A stretch of 64,000 bases of DNA, taken from Oculatella sp. LEGE 06141. GTDB taxonomy: Bacteria > Cyanobacteriota > Cyanobacteriia > Elainellales > Elainellaceae. The stretch covers positions 1 to 64,000 of the forward strand of contig NZ_JADEWO010000029.1 of the NCBI RefSeq assembly GCF_015207605.1, in the 5' to 3' direction. Shown piece after piece: positions 38,373 to 49,527 of the stretch (its first letter is position 1; each line of letters starts with the position of its first letter). A program made the translations under genes and the position numbers. The notes under the pieces are model-generated. The model had not been told where the DNA came from. It was given only the letters and a program-made list of their open reading frames with translations, and searched no databases.

Positions 38373-39371
38373 TTATATCGAGGCGGTAATGGCTGATTGG
38401 CAACCCATCGCCCATTGTTTTGGGGTGACGCCAAATTTGCGTCTGAAGGCTGCCGCAAAATGCCCCTGGTTGCTATAGCCACAGCGATGAACGACTTCAG
38501 CCACCGACCAGCCCTGTTGCAAAAGCTGCGCTGCCTGGATTAACCGTTGCTCGGTTAAATACCCCATTATGGTTGTACCGAATAAGGCTTGAAAACCACG
38601 TCTCAGCGTGCGATCGCTCACTCCAACCTGGCGCGCTAACTCCGTCTGAATTGGGGGATGTTCCAATTGCGATCGCAAGATCTCTGCGGCAAAGTGAATT
38701 CGAGCAAGGGTATCGGGTTTGAGGGAGGCAGCGGTTTCTGTAGCATCGCCTTCCAAAAGGCCATCTAGTTGCAGTGCCATCAATTCAAACACCTTGCCCT
38801 GCAAATATAGTCGCTTGGTCATTCCCATAAACGGACAGTCAATGATCTGTTGCACCACCGATCGCATGGCTGCTGTTGTTTTGGTCGAGAATACCTTCTG
38901 CCAGTTGTCTCCTTGTATTAGGGGTTGCAGTTCGGGTGGCAATTCCCCTGTTGGTGTAGCAAAGAACTGGTTGAGCAAGTGGGGCTGCAAGTGAATATTC
39001 ACGCCAACATGAGGCTGGAACTTGGGCATAAACACCGTCAAGCGACGCTGAATTCCGCTACCGCCCACATAGCTTTGCGCTGCGTCGATCAACATGTAGT
39101 CACCACTATCTTCCACACCAGATAGATGCACTTTGAACTGCACTAAATGCTTGTTTTCTAAGGCTCGCAGTGTCAAATCATTGTAGATTTCATTGAAAAC
39201 GCACAGTTCCAAACCAGGATATAGCTCTATTTCACGGCGGTAACCACTGCCTAATAGGGGTGGCATTGTGTAAATCGTTTCCAGTCGATCGATCGAGGTG
39301 ACCGATGGACAGCACTGCTCGGCTTCCGTCCAAATTTCATCAACTTCTTGGGCAATCAGGTCAAGGGGCAT
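38373..39371 (-). CDS. AraC-family regulator, PchR-type (module 3)
   Basis: 332 aa when started at ATG 39371 (MPLDLIAQEVDEIW); a TTG at 39404 is open but would run through the Fur-like box. Sensing part includes LGSGYRREIELYPGLELCVF and VKVHLSGVEDSGDY-like residues and VNIHLQPHLLNQFF. HTH units: TELARQVGVSDRTLRRGFQALFG and VAEVVHRCGYSNQGHFAAAFRRKFG, ending VTPKQWAMG. Paralogue of the module-2 regulator (both have GVSDRTLRRGF). Its expected target is receptor 3 downstream, now separated from it by the Uma2-type gene. Confidence 0.9.
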   Translation of the reverse strand: MPLDLIAQEVDEIWTEAEQCCPSVTSIDRLETIYTMPPLLGSGYRREIELYPGLELCVFNEIYNDLTLRALENKHLVQFKVHLSGVEDSGDYMLIDAAQSYVGGSGIQRRLTVFMPKFQPHVGVNIHLQPHLLNQFFATPTGELPPELQPLIQGDNWQKVFSTKTTAAMRSVVQQIIDCPFMGMTKRLYLQGKVFELMALQLDGLLEGDATETAASLKPDTLARIHFAAEILRSQLEHPPIQTELARQVGVSDRTLRRGFQALFGTTIMGYLTEQRLIQAAQLLQQGWSVAEVVHRCGYSNQGHFAAAFRRKFGVTPKQWAMGCQSAITASI

Positions 39372-39383
39372 AGGGGGCAAAGG

Positions 39384-39402
39384 ATTAATGAGAATCAGTA
39401 TC
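39384..39402 (-). promoter_or_regulatory. Fur box before AraC regulator 3
   Basis: The plus strand reads ATTAATGAGAATCAGTATC, which agrees with the classical Fur consensus GATAATGATAATCATTATC at 15 of 19 positions. It lies 13 bp before the preferred ATG. This is the best Fur match I found in the window. Confidence 0.55.
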
Positions 39403-39473
39403 AATAACTCCTTATTATTACGCCTTGAAGGAGGGTTTGCATCAGAAATTTTGGCAGGATTGTATGGATAAGC

Positions 39474-39809
39474 TCACGTTGAGAAGAGGTCGTGGGGATG
39501 CGATCGCGAATTCATCAAGCACCAGCCTTTGGTGCGAATAGTTCCATCCCTTTCTGGTTTCGGTTCCAAGACATCCACCGTCCAAATGCGAGCAAACGGC
39601 AGTCCAGCTTTACGGAAGGAGCGACGCACCGTTTCAGCATCGGGTGCTTCAAATTCGCACACGACCGAGCGGCGATCGCGGGACATCATCGATCGAATCC
39701 AGCGAACGTTATGAGCCTGATGGCAGGGAATACCGATCTCGATATCGTGATTCCATTTCGATTCGGTAATGGGGGGATCAAATACTTTTTCAACCAGTAC
39801 GATCGCCAT
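39474..39809 (-). CDS. DUF4242 (SCO4226-like) small protein
   Basis: 111 aa; the ATG at 39809 follows a strong AGGAGAAACGC and overlaps the last 20 bp of the giant regulator gene. DUF4242 pattern: [56 protein letters not shown]. The family folds as a ferredoxin-like beta-alpha dimer; SCO4226 from Streptomyces binds nickel. The tight overlap suggests co-translation with the regulator, but a functional link is not known. Confidence 0.85.
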   Translation of the reverse strand: MAIVLVEKVFDPPITESKWNHDIEIGIPCHQAHNVRWIRSMMSRDRRSVVCEFEAPDAETVRRSFRKAGLPFARIWTVDVLEPKPERDGTIRTKGWCLMNSRSHPHDLFST

Positions 39810-42800
39810 GCGTTTCTCCTGATGTTGTGAGGCAAAGTTCGAGCTGCTGAGCAAACTGCTCGACGGCAGCATGAGCGCGAACGCTGATCGGGTGATGGTC
39901 AATTTGTCGCCGCAGATTTTGCAGCGTCACGATCGCTGACTTTGTCTGTCCGAGTGCCAACTGTGCGCGTCCTAAAATGGCTCCGGCAATCGCCAGACAA
40001 CTGTAATGTTCAACCACACGCGCCGCTGCGAGTGCTGCTTCGGCATGGGCGATCGCCAATTTCACACGATTTTGCTGTAAGTCAATCTCTGCTGCACAAT
40101 TGAGCGTGTAAGCGAGCATCCGCTGGTCGTCTAGCCGATGGAGATCTGAGAGAATTTGCTCAAGTGCCGTCGGGTCGCTATGACTGGAAGCATACTGAGC
40201 CAGAAGGATGAGAGCTGCTGCAATCGCGCCTTCGCTGCCCGTTTCAGCCATCTGCGCCGCAACCGTTGCCATTTCGTGGCCATAGCGCAGGGCATCAGGG
40301 GTGCTGCCTGCCTCTAATTCCAGCATCGCCAGATACTTCAGGCAAAGGCAGGTGCGCCAGTGGTCTTGATCGGCTTGTGCCATCTGCCAGGCTTGCTCTA
40401 AGTGCAGCCGTGCGCCTTCCCAATCTGCTGCATAGTAGCGGACAATTCCCAGCCCGCTCTGCACATCCAGCAGGTCTTGCCCGACGCGAGCCGCCAGCGA
40501 TCGCGCTTCCAGTAGCATTGCCTCAGCGCGGGGCATATCGCGTTCAATTTCAGCTAAACACCAGCCCGTGTATGCCAGCATCCGTGCTGTTGTCGTCGGA
40601 CTGGCGGTGCGGCCTCGCTCAGCGGCTTGCAGCGAGTGCTGATGAACACCTGTGAGATTGCCGTGATCGTGATGCAGTGCGATCAGTGCTTCCAGGGCGA
40701 TCGCTTCCTGCTCCTGCAACCCCAAGCGGTTCGCCTCGGCAATTAAACGATGCAGGTCAGCCTCAAGCTGGACGACGCGATCGCTTGTGACACCTGCCAG
40801 CACAAACACTTTGAGCAGGTGGATGTGAAAGTGAATACGCGATCGATCCTCAAGCTGCTGGCAGAACTGCATTCCCCGCTGAGCCAGCTCTGCGGCTTCA
40901 GCGTAGGCAAACAATCTAAGGCTGTGTTGCGCTGCCGCCAGTGCAGCGGTTGCTGCCAGGACATGATTTCCACAGAGCGCGGCGTGATGCGCGATATCGC
41001 TGGCGGATGAATCGTCAGTTGCAATGTCCTGAAGCGTCTGCGCGATCTGACAGTGCAGCAGACGGCGACGTGGCTCCGAAAGCTGCTGATACGCTACCTG
41101 ACGGACAATATCATGGGCAAAATCATACCCCATGCCGCCGTTGACAGTGCCGGGGCGAATGATGCCCTGCTGCTCCAATTGCTCCATTGCCGTTAGGAGC
41201 TGAATGGGGTTGCGATCGCGCTGACTCGTCTGTTCCACCAACCTCGTCAGCAGATTTGGATTGAAGCTGCGCCCTAACGCCGCTGCCCAAGGCAAAAGCT
41301 CACGGGTCGCTTCGTCAAGCTGAAGCAGGCGGTCTTGAATCAATGATTCTAAATTCGCGGTCGCATCGTCGGGCTGCGATCGCGATCGGGCAAGTTCGAG
41401 GATGAATAAGGGATTGCCGCCACTTTCGGCAAAGACACGCGGCACCCAGTCTTGATCGACGTCAGGGTCGATCGAGTGCATCAAGGCTGCCGTCTGTCCC
41501 TGATCGAGTGGGGCAAGCGTCAGGGACTGCAAGCGCCGTTCACGTCGCAGAGTTTGAATGACTTTAGCAATCGGCTCGTTCATCTGTAGCTCATTAAGGC
41601 GAGCAGCACAGGCAAATAAAACGGGCGATTGACTCAACAGCCGAATGGCATAGTGCAGCAGGGCGATCGATGCCTCGTCGAGCCACTGGATGTCGTCGAG
41701 GAGAATCACCACGGTTCGATGTCGGGCAAGCTGAGCCAGCCAGTGTACAACGGCATCAAATAGGCTGCTGCGATCGCGTGGAGAGCCGCTTTGCGCGTCG
41801 GCAGGCGCATTACCAGGCGGTTCAGTCTGCGGCAGCAGAAATTCTAGCGCAGCGGGCAGCGACAGGTTGTGATTGCGGGCGATTGATCGAATGCCGTCGA
41901 TCCAGGCTCCATAGGGACGTACCATTTCAGCCGCGAATCCGCGTCCCCAAACGACATAGCCACCGCTGGCTTCGACGGTTCGAGCCAGTTCTTCCATTAA
42001 GCGAGTTTTACCAATGCCCACTTCACCCAGCAGCAGCAACACTTCAGCGGTTGAATGGAGCCAGCGATCGATCGTCGTCCACTCGCGATCGCGTCCAATT
42101 GGAGGACGTGTCGATGCTGGCTTGAGCAATGTATCGCTGGCAGAGCCAAGTTCGATCGCACCCAGCGTCTTTAGAGCCACGATTTGCGCTTCTGCGAGTC
42201 CGGTTGCGCCGGTGATGTTCATGCCTTCGTAGGGGCGATCGCTCCTCAAGGTTTTCAAGCAGGTTTCGGTTCGCCAATTCCAGAGTTTAATTGTTTCATC
42301 GGCACTGCTGCTCGCCAGTGTTTCATTGTCGGGGCTAAATACCACTTTGATGATTCGATCGGTATGTCCAGACAGGGTTCTTCCTTCTTGTTCCGTTTCC
42401 AGTGCGCGAATTCTGATGGTGTAGTCATCGTTGCCACAGACAAACAGGCGAGTATCCGGGCTGAGGGCAAGCGGCAATTCATGAGAGGCGGCTGGAACTG
42501 TATTCAATAGTCGTCCGGTCTGCACATCCCAAACCTTAAAGCCATCCCCATCACCAGCACTCACCAGCGTCGATTCATTCTGGCGAAAATAGGCTTGCCA
42601 CACCGCAGCCACATGACCGCTTAGCGTGTGTAGCAGACGCCCGGTTTTGACCTCCCACAGCTTCACGGTATGGTCGCTACTGCTGCTGGCAAGCATGTCA
42701 GCAGCGCTAAACACCAGCGAGATGACCCAGTTGGTATGCCCTGCTAGCGTCTTCAACAGCCGTCCGGTTTCCACATCCCACAGCTTCACCGTGCAGTCTT

Positions 42801-45800
42801 CACCTCCAGTTGCCAGGATGGTGCTATCTGAACTAAAGGCAACGGCCCAAACGAGAAAGATATGTCCCTGTAGCGCCCTTAACAGTTGTCCGGTCTGCAC
42901 ATCCCAGAGTTTGATGTCGTTGTCGCTGCCGCTTGCCAGGAACCGACCATCCGGGCTAAAAGCGACCGATGCCACCCAGCCCCTATGTCCTGGTAGCGTT
43001 CTCAACAGTTGTCCAGTTTCGACATCCCAGAGCTTTACGGTATGGTCTTCGTAACCACTTGCCAGCAGACGACCATCGGCGCTAAAGCAAATCGATCGCG
43101 GCAAATTCGATCGCCCCTGCAATGTTTTCAGCAAGTGCCCGCTCTGCGCGTCCCACAGCTTCAGCGTATGGTCTTCGCCACCGCTGGCTAAAAGCTGACC
43201 ATCCGGGCTGAATTTGACCGACCAGACCAAACGACTGTGGGCTTGCAGCGTTTTGAGGAGCTGCCCGGTTTGCACATCCCACAGCCGGATAGTGTCGTCC
43301 TTGCTGCCGCTGACGAGCATTCGGCTATCTGGGCTGAAGTATAAGGACGAAATCCAGTTGGTGTGTCCCCGCAAGGTCTGCAACCGTTGCCCGGTTTGGA
43401 TATCCCAAAGAATAATGCTGTCGTCAGCACTGGCAAGCCATTTGCCGTCTGGGCTGATGGTAACGAACGCCACCCGATCGCCATGTCCCTGCAAAGTATT
43501 CAATAGCTGTCCCGTTGCAACATCCCACAGCTTTACCGTGCGATCGCTGCTACCGCTAGCCAGGAGATTGCCGTCGGGATGAAAGGCAACTGACCAAACC
43601 GAATTGATATGTCCTTCTAACCGTGTTCGGCTTTGTCCGGTGGCAATGTCCCAAAGGGTGATGGCGCGATCGCCGCTGCCGCTGGCTAGCAGGCTGCCGT
43701 TGGGGTGGAAGGCGACAGCCCAAACGAGATCATCTGCTTGCAGCGTTTGCAGCAGTTGCCCTGTTTTAACCTGCCATAGCTTGATGGTGTGGTCGGTGCT
43801 GCCGCTGGCTAGCAGAGAGCCATCAGGACTGAAGGCAACCGACTCGACCCAGGAGTGGTGTCCTTTAATCGTCAAGATGGGCTGATAGTCGGATAGTCGC
43901 CAGAGCCGAATGCTGCCGCTGTGTTCACCTGTTGCCACAACCGCTGCATCTGGGCTGAAGGCGATCGAGTGAATCACGCTGCCAATCTGCATAAAATCGG
44001 GCTTTATAAAGTTGGTATGGGTGAAGTTGACGCGATACAAATTGACGTGTTGAAGATAGGCATGGCGAATGGTCAAACCCGAAAAATCAGAATCAGTTAA
44101 GTCAATGTTGAGATAGCCGCAGAGGTTGATGAAGTTACCGCTGGCGTAACCTGTTCGTAGAGTTTCCTGGCGTTGCAGCAGCTTGAGAATGGATTGCAAC
44201 TGCTCTTTTAGCCGGCTAGAATTACCGATCGCCTGACGTAGCTGGTTGGCAACTGGCTCTAATATCAACCGAGTCTGACTTTCGCGCACATAATCCTTAA
44301 CCGTTGTTTGAATTAAGGCGTATTGATTGAACAAAACCAGTTGTTTGGTTACAAGTTCAGTCGCAATTTGCTGGGTCAAGCGATCGCACACATACTCCAT
44401 TACCACAGGCTGTTGAGTATAGCTGCCTGTGCGTTTTTCGATAAGCGATCGCCACCGCAACGACTTCAGAGCCTCTAAAAAATTGGCGCGGGTTACCGCT
44501 GGAAAGATATCGGCTTCTAGCTGAGCGATCGTTGTCCATTCCCGGTTAATGGCTAGCCAATACAGAATCGTTTGCTCTAGCGACGACAGCCGCTCAAACT
44601 GCTGTTCTAATAGATGCCGAATTTCGCCAAACAAGACGGCATCTTGCTGCAAAAATTGCTCAATATCACCATCAAACACAGCTTGAATTGAGCTGGCAAC
44701 AACCATTAGCGCTAGTGGATTACCGCCATACTGTTTGATGAGTTGCTGTTTATGCGCTTCCGATCCCACTACTCCCCTGGCGTTCAGCAACACTTTAGCG
44801 GTTTCTGCTGAACCGCCTAGCTCGAAGGTTCGCACGGTTTCTCCCTCTTGCGTCGCCAGTTCAGCAGGTTTTTCACGGCTGGTCAGCAGCAAACAGCTTT
44901 GATGCGGTCTTTCACCAACTGCCTGAAACAGATCTCCGTACGTTTCGTAATCTGGGCGATACTGTCCGGCGCGATCGCCCGCCTCAAATAGTGTTTCCGC
45001 ATTGTCAAGGATGACCAGAGCGCGTCGCGCCCGCAGCCAGTGAACCAAGCGGCCAATTTCCGCTTCCGTCTCCTGCTGCTGCGACAGAAACGACACCAGA
45101 TCGGCCAGCAACGCTTTTAAGGGTGGCGCATTCCGCAGCGATCGCCAGATGATGCATTCAAAGCAATCTTGCCCGGCGACCTGCTGCGCCAGCTTCACCG
45201 CTACAGCAGTTTTGCCAATGCCACCCATGCCCAGCAGTAAGACGAGTCGGCAGCGGTCATTAACAATCCATTGCTCCAACGTTCTAAGTTCTGTCTCTCG
45301 CCCATAGAAGATGGAAACGTCGCTTGCTTCGCCCCAGGAAATGGTTGGCTCCCAATTTTGATGCGGCTTGGCGGGGGCGGCGTTTGGTGTGGGTAGGCTT
45401 TGCTCGTCTTCGCTGAGAATTTGCTGATAGAGGGTTTGAGTGGCTGCGCTCGGGTCGATGCCGAGTTCTTCGCGCAGCATCGTCATGCAGCGGTGATAGG
45501 TTTGCAGCGCGTTGGCGCGATCGCCACTCAGCGCATACAGCCGCATCAAAGTGCAGTAGGTCGTTTCATTGAGCGAATCCACTCGCAAAAGCTGCTGCGC
45601 GTAGCCCAACGCAGTGCGGTAGTCTTGCTGCTGCACCAGCAGATCAACCAGCCGCTCGAAAGTGCTCACCCGCAGTTGCCCCAGCCGTTCGCGCTCTGGT
45701 AACACCCACTCGTCTTCGCAGTTGGGCAGCAAATCGCCGCGATACAGCGACAAAGCGTGCTCCAGGCTCGATCGCACCAGTGCCGGATCGGCGGATTGGT

Positions 45801-46143
45801 CTGCCGTTTTCACGGCTTTTTCAAACTCCGCGACATCTAGCTCGATCGCAGCAGTGGGCTGCCACTGGATCGTTTTGGCATCCACAAGCAGGTAATTCTC
45901 TGCCTGTGGCAACGCATGACGGAGGTTGCTCAGCTCTTTGCGTAGATTGGTACGAGCCTGGGTGTCGCTCGAGTCTGCCCAAAGATGAAAAGCGATCCGC
46001 TGCCGCAGTTGCGGACTATGACGGTTCAGCACCAGATACGCCAGCAACGCCTGCGATCGCCCGCTGCTCATTCCACTCACGGTGCGATTGCCGTCAGTTA
46101 AGCAAAACTCTCCAAGAAGTTTGATCTGCAATGTCGGAGACAT
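39790..46143 (-). CDS. Giant BTAD - NB-ARC - WD40(14) - AAA ATPase - TPR regulator
   Basis: 2117-aa multidomain STAND-type protein. Order: SARP/BTAD module at about 1-250 ([15 protein letters not shown] winged-helix start, then TPR-like BTAD with [19 protein letters not shown] and [16 protein letters not shown]). NB-ARC ATPase at about 280-560, with [13 protein letters not shown], Walker [14 protein letters not shown] near 304 and Walker [12 protein letters not shown] helical region to about 690, a short pentapeptide-like stretch ([21 protein letters not shown]), then 14 WD40 repeats at about 725-1300. A second ATPase follows at about 1345-1620, with [13 protein letters not shown], Walker [18 protein letters not shown] near 1373 and [15 protein letters not shown], then a TPR-like helical tail to the end. 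Likely a signal-gated transcription activator; ligand and targets unknown. One uninterrupted frame. Its start ([11 protein letters not shown]) is divergent from the methyltransferase gene. Confidence 0.93.
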   Translation of the reverse strand: MSPTLQIKLLGEFCLTDGNRTVSGMSSGRSQALLAYLVLNRHSPQLRQRIAFHLWADSSDTQARTNLRKELSNLRHALPQAENYLLVDAKTIQWQPTAAIELDVAEFEKAVKTADQSADPALVRSSLEHALSLYRGDLLPNCEDEWVLPERERLGQLRVSTFERLVDLLVQQQDYRTALGYAQQLLRVDSLNETTYCTLMRLYALSGDRANALQTYHRCMTMLREELGIDPSAATQTLYQQILSEDEQSLPTPNAAPAKPHQNWEPTISWGEASDVSIFYGRETELRTLEQWIVNDRCRLVLLLGMGGIGKTAVAVKLAQQVAGQDCFECIIWRSLRNAPPLKALLADLVSFLSQQQETEAEIGRLVHWLRARRALVILDNAETLFEAGDRAGQYRPDYETYGDLFQAVGERPHQSCLLLTSREKPAELATQEGETVRTFELGGSAETAKVLLNARGVVGSEAHKQQLIKQYGGNPLALMVVASSIQAVFDGDIEQFLQQDAVLFGEIRHLLEQQFERLSSLEQTILYWLAINREWTTIAQLEADIFPAVTRANFLEALKSLRWRSLIEKRTGSYTQQPVVMEYVCDRLTQQIATELVTKQLVLFNQYALIQTTVKDYVRESQTRLILEPVANQLRQAIGNSSRLKEQLQSILKLLQRQETLRTGYASGNFINLCGYLNIDLTDSDFSGLTIRHAYLQHVNLYRVNFTHTNFIKPDFMQIGSVIHSIAFSPDAAVVATGEHSGSIRLWRLSDYQPILTIKGHHSWVESVAFSPDGSLLASGSTDHTIKLWQVKTGQLLQTLQADDLVWAVAFHPNGSLLASGSGDRAITLWDIATGQSRTRLEGHINSVWSVAFHPDGNLLASGSSDRTVKLWDVATGQLLNTLQGHGDRVAFVTISPDGKWLASADDSIILWDIQTGQRLQTLRGHTNWISSLYFSPDSRMLVSGSKDDTIRLWDVQTGQLLKTLQAHSRLVWSVKFSPDGQLLASGGEDHTLKLWDAQSGHLLKTLQGRSNLPRSICFSADGRLLASGYEDHTVKLWDVETGQLLRTLPGHRGWVASVAFSPDGRFLASGSDNDIKLWDVQTGQLLRALQGHIFLVWAVAFSSDSTILATGGEDCTVKLWDVETGRLLKTLAGHTNWVISLVFSAADMLASSSSDHTVKLWEVKTGRLLHTLSGHVAAVWQAYFRQNESTLVSAGDGDGFKVWDVQTGRLLNTVPAASHELPLALSPDTRLFVCGNDDYTIRIRALETEQEGRTLSGHTDRIIKVVFSPDNETLASSSADETIKLWNWRTETCLKTLRSDRPYEGMNITGATGLAEAQIVALKTLGAIELGSASDTLLKPASTRPPIGRDREWTTIDRWLHSTAEVLLLLGEVGIGKTRLMEELARTVEASGGYVVWGRGFAAEMVRPYGAWIDGIRSIARNHNLSLPAALEFLLPQTEPPGNAPADAQSGSPRDRSSLFDAVVHWLAQLARHRTVVILLDDIQWLDEASIALLHYAIRLLSQSPVLFACAARLNELQMNEPIAKVIQTLRRERRLQSLTLAPLDQGQTAALMHSIDPDVDQDWVPRVFAESGGNPLFILELARSRSQPDDATANLESLIQDRLLQLDEATRELLPWAAALGRSFNPNLLTRLVEQTSQRDRNPIQLLTAMEQLEQQGIIRPGTVNGGMGYDFAHDIVRQVAYQQLSEPRRRLLHCQIAQTLQDIATDDSSASDIAHHAALCGNHVLAATAALAAAQHSLRLFAYAEAAELAQRGMQFCQQLEDRSRIHFHIHLLKVFVLAGVTSDRVVQLEADLHRLIAEANRLGLQEQEAIALEALIALHHDHGNLTGVHQHSLQAAERGRTASPTTTARMLAYTGWCLAEIERDMPRAEAMLLEARSLAARVGQDLLDVQSGLGIVRYYAADWEGARLHLEQAWQMAQADQDHWRTCLCLKYLAMLELEAGSTPDALRYGHEMATVAAQMAETGSEGAIAAALILLAQYASSHSDPTALEQILSDLHRLDDQRMLAYTLNCAAEIDLQQNRVKLAIAHAEAALAAARVVEHYSCLAIAGAILGRAQLALGQTKSAIVTLQNLRRQIDHHPISVRAHAAVEQFAQQLELCLTTSGETHGDRTG

Positions 46144-46376
46144 GCTGTTTCAAGTGAGACTCAGTTGCGAAGAAGTCCTACCTTTACATATAGAGTTTCA
46201 AGGCGATTTTTCCAAAGTTCAATAGAAATTTACAACAATTACAGACTTAATCAGACCTATCTACTGTTGCTTTGCCAGGTCAGGAACGCTTTCGGAACGG
46301 TTTGGGAGCGCCTCGATCGCTAACTTGATTTCAGATGCAAAGACGCATCAGAAAATTGTTAGCCGAGGAGCCAACT

Positions 46377-47450
46377 ATGACCACTCAAACCTTTGACACA
46401 ACAAAAGCCGCCGCCTTTGCCGATCGAATGCTGAGTGTCCTCAACAGCGGCGCGATCGCCCTGATGACCTCGATCGGCCATCGCACCGAACTGTTCGACA
46501 CGATGGCAGAACTGCCGCCCTCTACCAGCCAGCAGATTGCCGATGCCGCCGGACTCAACGAGCGCTATGTACGCGAATGGCTTGGCGCGATGGTGACAGG
46601 CGGGTTTGTCGAGTATGACGCGATCGCCAAAACCTACATGCTACCTGCGGAACACGCTGCTTTCCTGATCCGGGCTGCGGCCTCTGACAATATTGCTGTC
46701 TTCGCCCAATATGTGCCGCTGCTGGGAACGGTAGAAGAGCAAATCATTGACTGCTTCTACAAAGGTGGCGGTGTGCCCTATTCCGAGTACAAACGCTTTC
46801 ATGCCGTGATGGCAGAAGATAGCGGCCAAAGTGTTGTCTCTGCCCTGTTTGATCATGTGCTGCCCCTCATCCCCGGACTGACTGAAGCATTGCAGCAGGG
46901 CATTCACGTTTTGGATATTGGCTGTGGCAGTGGACGGGCGTTAAACAAAATGGCAGAGGCATTTCCGAACAGTCGCTTCACCGGCTACGACTTCTCTGAA
47001 GAAGCGGTTGCCAATGCCACTGCCGACGCTCAGATGCGAAAGCTGAGCAATATTCAGTTCCAGGTTAAAGATGCCGCCACGATCGAGGAGCGCGATCGCT
47101 ACGACTTGATCACCACCTTTGATGCCATTCACGATCAGGCAAAACCTGATGTCGTGCTACAAAACATCTGTCGCGCATTGCGATCGGATGGGGTTTACCT
47201 GATGCAGGATATTCACGCAACAACGGATGTAGGCGGAAATCTCGATCATCCGCTGGGTTCACTGCTCTACACCGTCTCCTGTATGCACTGCATGACCGTT
47301 TCACTCGCGTATGGCGGCATGGGATTAGGAGCAATGTGGGGCAAAGAAAAAGCGCTAGAACTATTAGCTGAAGCGGGCTTTCAGCAGGTTGAAATCAAGC
47401 AATTGGCGCACGACTTTCAGAATGACTACTACATCGTTCGCAAGCACTAA
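46377..47450 (+). CDS. SAM-dependent methyltransferase with N-terminal winged helix (Rv2258c-like)
   Basis: 357 aa; the ATG at 46377 follows GAGGAG at good spacing. N-terminal domain at about 1-110 is a winged helix of the Rv2258c type ([49 protein letters not shown]), also used for dimerisation in plant-type O-methyltransferases. Class I SAM-binding motif [20 protein letters not shown] near 180 and GYDFSEEAV; later [16 protein letters not shown]. Substrate unknown; a small molecule is more likely than DNA. Divergent from the giant regulator with a 233-bp gap, so it is a candidate target of that regulator. Confidence 0.85.
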   Translation: MTTQTFDTTKAAAFADRMLSVLNSGAIALMTSIGHRTELFDTMAELPPSTSQQIADAAGLNERYVREWLGAMVTGGFVEYDAIAKTYMLPAEHAAFLIRAAASDNIAVFAQYVPLLGTVEEQIIDCFYKGGGVPYSEYKRFHAVMAEDSGQSVVSALFDHVLPLIPGLTEALQQGIHVLDIGCGSGRALNKMAEAFPNSRFTGYDFSEEAVANATADAQMRKLSNIQFQVKDAATIEERDRYDLITTFDAIHDQAKPDVVLQNICRALRSDGVYLMQDIHATTDVGGNLDHPLGSLLYTVSCMHCMTVSLAYGGMGLGAMWGKEKALELLAEAGFQQVEIKQLAHDFQNDYYIVRKH

Positions 47451-47617
47451 AGCCGTTTAACCATGTGCAAATTATGTGCATTCGCAGCACGGTCTTCCCG
47501 TGTTCGCCAGGATTCGCTTGTCTTTAATCTCAGTCAGTTTGCAACTGCTGTAGCAGCAAAATCACTATCTGAGCGATCGGTTTCTCAACCACCAACCAAC
47601 ATTCAGGAGAAGTCAAC

Positions 47618-47893
47618 ATGAAAGGAACAGGGACAGATGACGAAGTATTAGAATTCGCAGTTCACTCAGAATCTAGTCAGCAAAAACCAGCAACGTTTGC
47701 TGCAAAACTCGATCGCATTGTGCGCGATTTGATTGAGTCAATTATTTCGGTGAATGAACTGAAAATCTATTCATTCAGGAACAAGTCTGGCAGTGCTTAT
47801 TGGGCCATTCAAGACTCGATCGCAGGACAAAAAGTATTTTTTGAATCTGAACAAGACGTGCGGGCATGGCTTGACAGACGCTACTACCACTAA
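47618..47893 (+). CDS. Small hypothetical protein
   Basis: 91 aa with CAGGAGAAGTC directly upstream of the ATG, a strong SD. Predicted soluble alpha/beta protein: acidic start, FAAKLDRIVRDLIESIISVNELKIYSFRNKSGSAYWAIQDSI, then FESEQDVRAWLDRRYYH. No family recognised. It ends 40 bp before the first RTX gene and is probably in the same transcript. Confidence 0.65.
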   Translation: MKGTGTDDEVLEFAVHSESSQQKPATFAAKLDRIVRDLIESIISVNELKIYSFRNKSGSAYWAIQDSIAGQKVFFESEQDVRAWLDRRYYH

Positions 47894-47933
47894 CCCAACT
47901 CATCCACACAGCAACCCAAGGGAGAATTGCACA

Positions 47934-49283
47934 ATGGCAGAAGTAATTGAAACCCCTGACAATAATACATTTGCAACCGCAACGAATCTGGGTAACATTC
48001 GCAATAGTCCGTTTGTTCGAGGTGATTTGTTTGGCACTGATTCGGCGGATTTCTTCAAATTTCAAGTCGATCGCGCTACCAAAGGCGGGATTGCAGTTGT
48101 CCCACAAGGGGTGGACACTAATTTGGTGCTGTTCAACAGCAGCGGTCAACAGATTAGGAATTCTCTCAAGCCAGGAACCGCCATAGAATCGATCGCGTTT
48201 GACAATTTGCTAGCAGGTGAATATACCTTGCTGGTCAGCAAATCAACGGGCAGTGGCAGCTATACGCTCAGTGCAAATGGCCGTGCGATTACTCGTGCCC
48301 AAATGAGTGTCACGGTCGATCGACTGACAGCACTTGAACGCTATGACACGAAGGTTCCGTTCACAAACTTTGATCGCGCCGACTTTTACATTGAAACAAA
48401 CATTGAAGGGCGCAGGAAGAACAGCCGGGTCTTTGGAAACGATAACGATATCAATCCTAACTTTACAGTTACTCAAGAGGTTGATATTAACAAACTGCTC
48501 CTTTTTGCCAGCATTGGAGCAAAAGACGAAGATCCTGATACCGATGATATTGCTGACATTGATCCTGGTGTCCCAGGGAATGATATTCCTTTCGATTTTG
48601 ATCCAATCAAAGGTGAAGCAAAAGCAAGGGGGTTTGCGTTTACATCTCCGTTCCCAGAAGGACAAATTATTACTTCAGAGGGTAACGGCGACGTTCTTTT
48701 TCCAACCCCGATCTTCAACACTCGTAATAAAGGAGCAAGAATTTCTTTCCGTATCAACTACGACACCTTCACTTCATCCACCTCCAGCTTCAGTAACAGT
48801 ACTCCGCTCATTGTTGGCACCAACGCCAGTCAAGATCTGACTGGACAAAATCGAGGCGGCATCCTCTGCGGCGAAGGCGGCAACGACAACCTCTCCGGCA
48901 TGGGTGGCAACGATGCTCTGTGCGGTGGTACGGGCAACGACAAGCTCAATGGCGGCACAGGCAATGATATCAGTTTTGGCGGCTTGGGACGCGACACCCA
49001 TACAGGTGGTGCTGGCAGAGATACCTTTGTGCTAACGCTCAATGACGGTGTGGATGTGATCAAAGACTTCCAGAAGGGCAGAGATAAACTGGGGCTTTCG
49101 ATCGAGCTAAACTCTGAAATTCTCGACATCGTGCAGCAAGGCAAAAACACCGTAATTGGCGTGGGCGGTGAACGACTCGCCATTCTCTCAAATGTAAAAG
49201 CCAATCAAATTAATGCTGCTGATTTTGTCACCGTAGACCTCTCCCGCTTCAAAGGAATCGAAGTGCCAACCTTAGTTGCATAG
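47934..49283 (+). CDS. RTX calcium-binding secreted protein with PPC-like N-terminus (1)
   Basis: 449 aa from the ATG at 47934 behind GGGAG; the frame is open upstream but overlaps the small gene. N-terminal about 1-115 is a PPC-like domain (NNTFATATNLGNI, GTDSADFFKFQVDRATKGG, LAGEYTLLVSKSTGSGSYTL). Middle about 120-300 is an unrecognised beta-rich region (RAQMSVTVDRLTALERYDTK). Then about four RTX nonapeptides (GGEGGNDNL, GGNDALCGG, GTGNDKLNGG, GTGNDISFGG, GGAGRDTFVL) that bind calcium, and a C-terminal tail ending in PTLVA. RTX tails are normally type I secretion signals. No signal peptide. No enzyme motif is visible, so this may be a surface or matrix protein. Paralogue of the next gene. 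Confidence 0.85.
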   Translation: MAEVIETPDNNTFATATNLGNIRNSPFVRGDLFGTDSADFFKFQVDRATKGGIAVVPQGVDTNLVLFNSSGQQIRNSLKPGTAIESIAFDNLLAGEYTLLVSKSTGSGSYTLSANGRAITRAQMSVTVDRLTALERYDTKVPFTNFDRADFYIETNIEGRRKNSRVFGNDNDINPNFTVTQEVDINKLLLFASIGAKDEDPDTDDIADIDPGVPGNDIPFDFDPIKGEAKARGFAFTSPFPEGQIITSEGNGDVLFPTPIFNTRNKGARISFRINYDTFTSSTSSFSNSTPLIVGTNASQDLTGQNRGGILCGEGGNDNLSGMGGNDALCGGTGNDKLNGGTGNDISFGGLGRDTHTGGAGRDTFVLTLNDGVDVIKDFQKGRDKLGLSIELNSEILDIVQQGKNTVIGVGGERLAILSNVKANQINAADFVTVDLSRFKGIEVPTLVA

Positions 49284-49527
49284 CTATCAGCAAGTGCGAT
49301 CGCACGGGTTGCGCTTCTAACTCAAATCGGTGCTACTCAATCTGTTTAAGTTCGATCGCTACACTTTCACCTTTCACTCACTGCAATTTCTCGTTTTATG
49401 TCTTCCTACCGTAGACACCGTGGCCTACAGGCTGTCTATTTTCGCGCCTGTCAGCTACAGGCACCGTTTCTCAAACTCACGCTTCATTGCTCACTGAATC
49501 ACTCACACTCTCAGGAGAAATTCAATT

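Noticed and set aside
42626-43885. Ser/Pro-rich plus-strand frames across the WD40 region
   Set aside because: They are reverse-strand echoes of repeated WD40 codons and show no gene features.
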